This document shows, piece after piece, positions 1 to 7,700 of a stretch of 13,877 nt of DNA. The position numbers and the translations under genes were made by a program. The first letter of the stretch is position 1. The number at the start of each line of letters is the position of its first letter. The notes below the pieces were generated by a model that did not search any database, was not told the DNA's origin, and worked only from the letters and a program-made list of their open reading frames with translations. Source of the stretch: Smittium culicis (lineage: Eukaryota > Kickxellomycota > Harpellomycetes > Harpellales > Legeriomycetaceae); assembly GCA_001970855.1 (NCBI GenBank), contig LSSN01002161.1, positions 1 through 13,877 of the forward strand. The letters are read 5' to 3'.

Positions 1-827
1 TGGTTGCTATTTAAGCTTCGATTATGCTCAGCGTTATTGTTATTAATACTGGAGTTTGGTTTTGTTTGGCTACTATTGAAAGTTGGCAACTCATAATTTT
101 TAACAGATTGAGTAGGCGAGTTTTTTCTAGATTTAACAAGCATATCAATAACTTTTGGCAAAGAGTTCGAGTTTAAGTTTTTAATAAGCATTGAATACTG
201 GACATCGTTGCGTATATTGTTTTCAATATCCAAAATATCAGACGGATTAAAGCTATTTAAGGCATTAGTATATGTTTGGCCACCAACTCGTTCAAGTTTC
301 ATTTTTCGTTTAGTATTACTATTGTTTTGATCTGGAGGTGAAAAAAAGGAGCTAAAAAGGTTATTTTTTAAAGCCTTTTGATTTTCAGGCAGGGTCAGTT
401 CTTCGTTATTGAAAGGTGCCTGCTGATTGAGGTGAGTTATAGGGGATTCAGAGATATGCTCATCCATAACATTTATTAAAGAACTTTGGGTATTGCCGTT
501 GGTGTTTTGTGAAGGGCCGCTGTGCTTTATTGCCCCTGAAAGAGGATACTCAATGTTATCATTTCTGCAAGGCTTATTAAAACTGTTGTTTTCTGAATCT
601 ACATTGTTAGCTTTCAAGTTAAAAGGGCGTTTTGAAGAGGCGCTGTTAATTTCATTTTGAGAAATATAGTCTTGATCAAATATTTCTATTTTTGTGTTAG
701 GACGGATAGGGGTTGCGACAACATTAATTTCCAAATCTTTAAATAAATCAGGATCAGAGTTACTGTGTGAATTGTTAGAGCGTTTATATTTTAAAATATT
801 TTTAGAATTGAATTGCTCCAATTCCAT
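1..827 (-). CDS. Asn/Ser-rich protein of unknown function (5' part, runs off left edge)
   Basis: An uninterrupted minus-strand frame starts at the ATG whose first base is 827 and stays open for 275 codons to position 1, so the 3' part is missing. An in-frame TAA lies about 13 codons upstream of this ATG, which supports the start. I do not recognise the protein. It is hydrophilic and looks largely disordered: many Asn, Ser, Lys and Asp residues, an Asn run near the visible end, and a basic patch TKRKMKLER around residues 171-179. The part around residues 195-230 is richer in Ile, Leu and Val (for example NPSDILDIENNIRND, then MLIKNL and VIDMLVKSRK) and may be a short helical region. No signal peptide or membrane segment is visible. 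The composition fits a fungal nuclear or regulatory protein, but that is inference only. The length without a stop at this base composition makes it very unlikely to be chance. Confidence 0.8.
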   Translation of the reverse strand, partial: MELEQFNSKNILKYKRSNNSHSNSDPDLFKDLEINVVATPIRPNTKIEIFDQDYISQNEINSASSKRPFNLKANNVDSENNSFNKPCRNDNIEYPLSGAIKHSGPSQNTNGNTQSSLINVMDEHISESPITHLNQQAPFNNEELTLPENQKALKNNLFSSFFSPPDQNNSNTKRKMKLERVGGQTYTNALNSFNPSDILDIENNIRNDVQYSMLIKNLNSNSLPKVIDMLVKSRKNSPTQSVKNYELPTFNSSQTKPNSSINNNNAEHNRSLNSN

Positions 828-1192
828 AATCACAAAGGATAAGATTCTAACACAGTTAACTTATCTTAAAAGGTCAATCTATAATAAAAAACACAAGGAT
901 AAGTTTAAAAATATTGGAAATTTAAGTATCTTAAATTTAAATTGTATTTCAGATAGAAACAAGAACTAAAAAAAAATGTAATAAATAACATTTTATTACA
1001 GATTTGATTTTTGTGTAAGCAAATCCACATTTTTATTATATATGATGGAAATTATTTTGAAAATTTTGAAACAAGGCCGAGAAATTACTAATTGAATTGC
1101 ATAAAAAAATGTAAAAATTACCAACTAAATTAGATTAAAAATTGTGAGAATTTTAGTATTTTGATAATTAATTGGGTTTTTGGATAGTAATT

Positions 1193-1402
1193 TTATAATA
1201 AAATCATGACAAATACCATTTTACATATATTAATACAGAAATATCTTTGCTTTAAATCTTTTAAAATGAAATCAAGCAGCGCAAACGAAAAAGCCTTTTT
1301 ATGGCGTATTTGGTTTAGCTTAGATTCAAGAATTTTAGACGGCTTTATATGCTTAGGTATAAGCTGCAGGTAATAGTGCGAGTAGAGGTGTGGGAAAGTA
1401 GG
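1193..1402 (-). other. possible terminal exon or decayed coding fragment
   Basis: On the minus strand 69 codons are open from 1402 down to a TAA at 1193-1195. The block is directly preceded by a splice-acceptor-like sequence (TACTAAT, a pyrimidine-rich stretch, then TATAG). GC over about 1265-1400 is clearly higher than in the flanks and similar to real exons here. The translation (containing LIPKHIKPSKILESKLNQIR, then a KAFSFALLDFI stretch) matches no family I know. No upstream exon could be joined to it with consistent phase, although a short open block near 1520-1595 also sits behind a TTTAG. By stop frequency alone this length is borderline for chance, so it is a candidate only. Confidence 0.25.
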
Positions 1403-2284
1403 CTATAATGATAATAGAACTGAATTAGTAGAGAAAAATAATGCTAAGCAGGATCTTATTAATTATTTAGTGTATTTAATAATTTTAAAGATTTTTATAA
1501 GTTAAAAAATACTGGGATAAAATATTGCTATTTTTTTTGCTATTCTGCGAATTTTGTTTAGTCTAAAGCCGATGCATTTCTGTTCGCTCTAAAGTTTATA
1601 AAACAGATTTATATTTCATTGATACAAATCGTAAATGAGCTGATGTTTAACTGAAGTTAAATCTTTATATATAACAAGTATATCCGGAATAATATCATTC
1701 TGTTTAATTATAATACACGACTAGCTAGATAATTGATGCGGGCTTTTCTGATTTATATATTAATTCAATACATCATATAAAATGAAAATAGAGCGCCAGA
1801 AAGATAATCATATTATATGGGCTATAAGCTTACAAGCTGTTCTCTTTACCCCTAGCAAAGTATTAGCATTGCAAAATTAAATCAGCTAACACAATTAAAA
1901 GGAAAGAAAGAAAGCGTTTTCAGCAAGTCTTTAATTTTATAGCGACAAATTAGCTTTTACGATTATACTTTCAATAGAGAAAATTAATAGCTATTAAGAA
2001 ACTAAAGAATTAAATAAATATTCTTGTTTAGATTCAAATGTGAAATTTTGAATAAAGTTTATAAGATTTACAGCTACCTTTCAATATCTTAATCCCTCAG
2101 AATTTCTGAAAGAAGAATAAATTGCATTATTCATCTAAAAATCATTTTAAACTTGAATCATCTCAATCCCTTCCATCAAACCTGTTTATTTTTTAAATAA
2201 ATAAAACTTTTCTTCATTTCATTCCATCCTTATTCTACTTGAGAAAAATGAAATATTTTACTATGTATATTGTACATATGATAA

Positions 2285-2488
2285 TCAACACCCTAACTGT
2301 AGATTTGAGGCTATGAGAAAACTGGTTGTAAATTCGTCTTGTACGATTTTCCTTCTAAATATTTGCTTTGCTGGAATAATTAGACTGTGGTATGATGTGC
2401 TGGTATACACAACCTGCATTAAAAGATAAATAAACAAAAACGTGATATTGAATAGCAGTGAAGACGATACACATTTTAGTATAATATT
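2285..2488 (-). other. possible small ORF or exon, unrecognised
   Basis: A minus-strand frame is open for 67 codons (2488 to 2288) and ends at TGA 2285-2287. The only ATG near the start of the GC-richer half is at 2417-2419, giving a 44-residue peptide beginning MQVVYTSTSYHSL. The same ATG region reads TTTTAATGCAG|GTTG, so it could instead be a splice acceptor. The upstream half is very hydrophobic when translated, which is typical of T-rich non-coding DNA. No family is recognised. It may be an exon, a small gene or chance. Confidence 0.2.
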
Positions 2489-3031
2489 TTATAACTAATT
2501 TTGCATTAAAATCATTAGGATTGCACTTCTTTGAGCGCCGTAAACTGTTAATTGTAAACTGTACATTATAAATGTATATTTTTGTTTTATTGATTATTCA
2601 CATCGAAAAGAGTATTAAAACTTTAATTATATAAAATGGATTATAAATACCAGATGGAAATTGAGAAAATTTTATTCAAGCGTAAATAAAGATATGACCA
2701 TTTTGAGTAAATGCAACAAGTACATTCTTTGAATTTCAAATGTAACATATCTTGTAATAATTGATTTAAAGCAATTCACGTATCAACCAAAGGATATCAA
2801 CTAATAAAAGTATTTTGACTAAAAAAAAAAGAACTCTGAATGTAGGCTTTAAATAAAAATTGTAAAAAAATAGTGTGTATTAAAAACTACTACTAATAAC
2901 AAAAAAAAAAAACAAATGGTATTCACAATAACAAATGAAAAAAGAAACAGCTTACAGTAAAGGAGTAAGGCTATTTAATAAAGTATGTAAAAGCTAAAGA
3001 GTATAAGAAAAAAAAAGGATGAAGTATGGTT

Positions 3032-3582
3032 TCAAGATTTTTGTCTGATTAAGCATATATTGTCTCCTTTTAACAGTATTCGACCTATTTCTTTTGTTGT
3101 CTTCTTTTTAGTGTACACTTCAACAGCTTCGCCAATTACAAGATTCATGAACTCATCAAAACCCTATGATATAAATTCAACATAATTAATTTTGGAAATA
3201 ATAAATATATTGACTTGGTATATAAAAAGTCATACCAAAATAGTCCCTTCAATCCTTAAATCCGTTTTATCGAATAGCCATATTTCGACGCGCTCTTTCT
3301 AAATAAATAAATATTTTGGATTAACAAAAAATAAACAATTCAGAGAAAAGCAAGAGCATATATACTAAAATTATTGAACAAATAATTTACCTTTTGCATG
3401 AACTGAAAAATCAGATTCTAAATACCAAGTGGAGGCGAAGGAAGGTAAAATTTTTTATGCAAATTTAACATTGGGATTGTAAAGATTAAATATTGAATAA
3501 GTAAGTGTAGTAATATTGCGTTGTGAATAAGAAATCTACTTACGATTGGCTGAACAAGAACTCTCTGTATTTTGGTAGACAT
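3032..3582 (-). CDS. SME1: Spliceosomal core protein Sm E (four exons, 86 aa)
   Basis: Core component of the heptameric Sm ring on U1, U2, U4 and U5 snRNAs, needed for snRNP assembly and pre-mRNA splicing. The exons on the minus strand are 3582-3544 (13 codons), 3417-3391 (9 codons), 3298-3236 (21 codons) and 3163-3032 (43 codons plus TGA). The introns are 126, 92 and 72 nt, all phase 0, with GTAAGT, GTAAAT and GTATGA donors. The spliced protein runs MSTKIQRVLVQPI, NLIFQFMQK, then KERVEIWLFD, and matches metazoan and fungal SmE along its whole length. The Sm1 motif includes the FDEFMN loop (residues 45-50) and Sm2 includes IGRILLKGDN (about 69-78), which carry the RNA-contacting residues. Its 86 residues compare with 92 in human SmE. 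The gene is divergent from the CHCHD5-like gene, with 540 bp between the two starts. Identity is very secure; exon borders agree in phase and with the family. Confidence 0.95.
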
Positions 3583-4122
3583 TATGATATATCTTTCTTG
3601 TGTCGATTTGTTAATTACAATTATTTACTAAAATCAGTATAAACTTATAAAGCGAAAATAAAACAAACTTTCTAAAATTGTAAAAAAATGTCTATCTTTT
3701 GCTCTTCGTTAATAAAACCAAAAAAAAATTGTATCAACAATAGAAAAAATATTATTTGTTTATTTACTTTTGTTTCTTTCGTTCCTTTTCCGCCAAATTT
3801 ATAGATCATCCAACCACCAGGCTTTATAAATTTATTGCTCCATATAATTGGATATTTATCATATATATATTTTTCAGATGCTCCTTATCCTAATTAATTA
3901 ACTTAAATCCATATTTATCCAATAAAATTATGTTTCTAGTCATCATAATTATGATTAGCCAATAATGCTGCTGATAATATTAAAATTGAAATAGTCTTGA
4001 ATAAATAAAAAGAAATTGAATTTTTGAGATGAATTTCAAACTAATATATCACAAATATTTATATGTTAATCTGCCACACTTTAGCTGTCATAAATTCAAA
4101 ATTTATCATACAAGTCGATATA
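3583..4122. promoter_or_regulatory. 540-bp divergent intergenic region (SmE / CHCHD5-like promoters)
   Basis: Both flanking genes are transcribed outward from this region, so it should hold both promoters. It is AT-rich with A/T runs. CCGCCAAA at 3790-3797 (TTTGGCGG on the minus strand) fits the E2F consensus TTTSGCGS, and a TTTATAAA-like box lies close by (around 3823-3830). No experimental meaning can be given to either. No additional ORF or RNA gene is seen. Confidence 0.4.
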
Positions 4123-4431
4123 ATGGAGTCGATCCTTGATGAAGTGTCGCTTAACTGCGCTAATCAAATCCAAGATTTCTACGAGTGTGTTGAAACAAAC
4201 CAAACTAATTGGAAATTCAAATGTTCTGATCTCGAAACTGCCCTATCCAAGTGTTCTGAAAAGTACTCAAAAAAGCTGCTACTAGCTCGCTCAAAATGCC
4301 AAACTTTTGTTAACAACTACGAAACTTGCATAAAAAGCAACCAATCTGATCCTCAAGTTTGCATTAACCAGTTAAAAGATTTGTATAACTGCACAAACGA
4401 CGCCCTCGAATCTGATTCCAAAAAACAATAA
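4123..4431 (+). CDS. CHCHD5/Mix14-like mitochondrial intermembrane-space protein (four CX9C motifs)
   Basis: A 102-residue, intronless, soluble protein with four CX9C motifs: Cys12/22, Cys34/44, Cys59/69 and Cys80/90. That makes two consecutive twin-CX9C (CHCH) domains. This double-CHCH layout and the spacing match human CHCHD5 and yeast Mix14/Mic14, which are imported into the mitochondrial intermembrane space and oxidised by the Mia40/Erv1 disulfide relay. Their molecular job is still poorly defined. Family agreement includes a Trp between the first two motifs (here W30) and 11 residues before the first Cys. The latter is why I take the ATG at 4123 and not the in-frame ATG at 4063, which would add 20 residues absent in the family. 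The C-terminus is short and charged (SDSKKQ). There is no cleavable presequence, as expected for this class. The gene is convergent with MSH3, with 296 bp between the stop codons. Confidence 0.88.
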   Translation: MESILDEVSLNCANQIQDFYECVETNQTNWKFKCSDLETALSKCSEKYSKKLLLARSKCQTFVNNYETCIKSNQSDPQVCINQLKDLYNCTNDALESDSKKQ

Positions 4432-4632
4432 TTCATTTGTGTACTCCCTACCCCTACTCATATCATCTTCCTTCCCCTCAATATCAAAAGACAATTCTCT
4501 TACACGCTTTTAAATTATTTATTGCTACTTTAGCTTCACCCTGTTTGTCTTGAAAATGATTGTTTAATCTTTTACATATCAACATAAAAATTTTTTTTCT
4601 CTTTAGCATAATTTTTTATATCTGTCGTATAG

Positions 4633-4652
4633 AATAAATAAATAAATTTATT
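4633..4652. terminator. Convergent polyadenylation signals of the CHCHD5-like gene and MSH3
   Basis: AATAAA on the plus strand at 4633-4638 lies about 200 nt after the CHCHD5-like stop. AATAAA on the minus strand (plus-strand TTTATT, 4647-4652) lies about 76 nt after the MSH3 stop. The two signals sit within 20 bp, so the 3' UTRs of these tail-to-tail genes probably overlap. In DNA this AT-rich such hexamers also arise by chance, so positions are suggestive only. Confidence 0.4.
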
Positions 4653-4727
4653 AAATAGACTCTCGGAAGAGACTAAAAGTCAAAAATTTATAATAAATAG
4701 AATCTGATTTTATCATATCACTGTAAC

Positions 4728-7700
4728 TTAGCTAGTATCCTTTAGCAATTTTACGAATTTTGCCCTTAGCACTGAATTCCTATTATAATTCAGTTAGTTT
4801 GTTGGTAAAAAAGAAGATAATAAATAAATACATATAAAATAAATTTAATATTAATTATTTCTCCTAACCTTTGCTCTGACATTCGCTTATTCCAAACATT
4901 TTTTAGCCAGTTTGACTTTATTCTTGCTTTATTAGTAACTTGGGCCGGTAGCCCTGCCAATTTAGATACAAATATTCCGTAGCTATTATCGCACACACCA
5001 TCAACTAGCTTATACAAGAATGTTATCTCTTCGTCAATTTCTGTGTTTTCCAGTATACTTTTCCCTGCATCTGAATCAAATTCTTCGGTAATCGCCACAA
5101 CTTTTTCTGGCTCCTTTTCTAAATTTATTCTAGACTTTTCTGCCTGAGAAAGATAAGATTCATCATCTGTATTACCATAAGCAGAATAGCTATTTTTTTC
5201 GCTACTTACATTTCGGATATATGCCATATGACACGATCTTATAAAACTACCATATTTACTTTCTAAGTACTCTACAATATGCGAATAATGAGTTATAAAC
5301 AGCACTAACGGCATTCTACATTCTTTCTTTCCCGAAAGACATTCCACACTTTCATCCCCTGACAAAATTGTTTTTCTCTGAGAAAAACAATCGTCATCGT
5401 TAACTCCAGTAACACTCTCAGATTGATATAATCCTTCACTGTTAGACTCAACTTTTCCATCAAGAAAATGTTCCAATACACTACAAGCAATAGCTGACCC
5501 ATCCAAACTACTCGTCCCCCTGCCTAACTCATCCAAAATCACCAATGATCTACTTGTGGCACATAAAAGCGGCGTATACGTTTCATTCATCTCAACCATA
5601 AATGTCGATTGGTTCTGCATTACTAAATCATGTGCCCCCATCCTGGTGAATATCCCGTCTAATGGGGTCAACGACATCATACTACATGGGACATAACTTC
5701 CGATCTGTGCCATAATTGCCAATAAAGCAACGCTTCTCACATACGTCGACTTTCCTCCCATATTAGGCCCAGTTAAAACTAGCCCTCTGACTCCGTTTGT
5801 CTATTTTAATTTAATAAAGTTAATAAGATTAAATGTTCTTTTCTTTTTCTGTTTAAAAGGAAATAAATTATTTATACAAAAAGTATAAATAAGATTTTTT
5901 TTATATTATAATTAAATTATAATAAAAAGGATTAGTAACAAACAATTGTTATTATATTTTCAATTACATTCAATTCGATATCATTAGGTATAGCACACCC
6001 TTTCGTTCTTGAATCAAGTAACGGATGACGGGCATCTTTAGCAATAAATGTTACCTATAAATAAAAAAGAGAAACAATAGTAAACATATAACAATATATT
6101 TAATGTTATTTGGTAAATAAAATCAATAGGATAATAAATATATAATCGCAGTTAACACTTTTTATTCATTGTACCTCATCGCTGTTAATAGCTTTTGAGA
6201 ATTTGCAATCTAGAATTTCTGGTCTTGTGTACCCTGGGCTTTGCGATAAAACTGATAATGATATCAATGCGTCCCAAGTACCTAAAATCTTTACTAAATT
6301 TCGAAACTCAAAATAGTAGATACAAAACGTCCTATTCACAGTAGATTTTTTTTTTACTATTAATTACTAGTAAAAGAAAAAAATAAAAGCAATAATAATC
6401 TAGCATTCTGTTTAAATAAAAAAATGCTACCTGCAAAAGCTTGAAAATTGGGACTTTGACTCCAATATCAGCTTCTCTTTTAAATAGTCTCTTAACTTTA
6501 TTGCCTTTGATACTTCTGGAGACATGAACCTAGAAAATCTTTGTGTACAAGAAATCTTAGTCCAGCTATTAGGCACTTTTGTTACCTTTGAATTTGGAAT
6601 CTCGATCAAATACTATAATATTGTTAGATAAATGTTAAGTGGAAAGTAAAAAAGTATAAAAACTAGTTTAAATGATTGTTTTAACTTTATATAGTCTTAC
6701 TTCAACTCCTAGAACAGTTTTTGGGGCCAGATCCATGTCGCAAAAATACTTTGAAACAACTTCGTTCCAAACTACTTCAATTTCTTTTATTGAGTTTAAA
6801 TATTCAACATGCTTTGCTTTTATCCCGTTGTTCCACACGTTATCGATATTTTTCATTTCATCCGAAGAAGTAACGGAAGAGATTTCAGTACTTTCAAAGC
6901 TAAATAAATTCATCCAATCCATATTTTTTGCGGCCTCTTGATTAATACTGTTATACATCATGCTAACAAACTTGAAATGCTTTGAAAATAAGGCAGTATT
7001 TAAAAGATTCTTCAGTAATGTGTCATCTTTTTGAGTAATATTCAATTCACTGATCTTTTGTGTAAAAAATGCATCTTCTTTATTTCTACTTTCTTTTTTA
7101 TCGAATGATTCAACTGTTTTGAACGTCTTGGTTATTCTATAAAAACTAGAAATTATGCGAAACGCTTCTGCAGGCATAGCCTGTAATAATAATATAATTT
7201 AGAAAATTTTAATAAAAATAAATAGTAAGCTATGATTAACAGTAATAAATGGTATTATAAGAATAAAACTAATGGAAAATCGAAAATGAAAAGCAATAAA
7301 TAAAATAGGTTTAAAATAGCCAAATCACAGATAGATATAAATATAAGTATATGGCCATGGATTACCTTTCCAACCCTCAATCTGCATAGACCACTTTCGA
7401 CATCTACAATAGTTCTAAGTAAACCTCTAATTTTTGATAACATCCAAGAAAAAATCACGCTTTTTCTTAATTCTATTATTTCATCACCACTAGAGCTGCT
7501 GTTTTCGATGGAATATTCTGATATAAAATCGAAATTGGATTTGTTTTTTGACTTTTTTGAGATTGGAAATAGCTTATCTGACTTGTTAATTAAAGTGACG
7601 ATATCCAACCTTTCTTTTATTGAATTTGAGTCGATTAAAGGCTTAATAACCCACTGCTGTAAAGTTCTTTGACCCAGCGGAGTTATTGCATGGTTAATTA

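Larger units (their letters stand above)
828..3031. other. 2.2-kb AT-rich interval without a recognised gene
   Basis: This stretch lies between the 5' end of the left-edge gene and the 3' end of SmE. It must hold the promoter of the former and the 3' UTR of the latter. No tRNA, rRNA or snRNA is recognised. Two minus-strand blocks have raised GC and stay open: 1196-1402, stop at 1193, and 2288-2488, stop at 2285. Neither has a convincing full gene model. A 55-codon plus-strand frame (1206-1373) overlaps the first block. Poly(A)/poly(T) tracts are frequent towards SmE, for example near 2821 and 2900. The rest shows nothing specific. Confidence 0.6.

Noticed and set aside
694..969. Plus-strand open frame of 91 codons
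   Set aside because: It has no ATG at its start and overlaps the 5' end of the long minus-strand frame; its second half is AT-rich non-coding sequence.
1500..1660. Possible retrotransposon pol fragment (a short SKADA-like string on the plus strand)
   Set aside because: Only a few residues resemble the motif; no RT, RNase H or integrase motif surrounds it.
4063..4122. Upstream in-frame ATG adding 20 residues to the CHCHD5-like protein
   Set aside because: The family begins about 11 residues before the first Cys, as does the ATG at 4123; the extension has no match and reads like AT-rich 5' UTR.
4790..4868. Unspliced C-terminal extension of MSH3 (hydrophobic tail)
   Set aside because: T-rich intron-like DNA; splicing to the acceptor at 4780 gives a C-terminus more like other Msh3 proteins.
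5308..5452. Retained intron as explanation for the MSH3 ATPase-domain insertion
   Set aside because: The segment is in frame without stops, has exon-like composition and lacks a GT(A/G)AG-type donor with an AT-rich interior.
6672..6941. Plus-strand open frame of 89 codons
   Set aside because: Antisense shadow of MSH3 exon 6, which is clearly coding on the minus strand.
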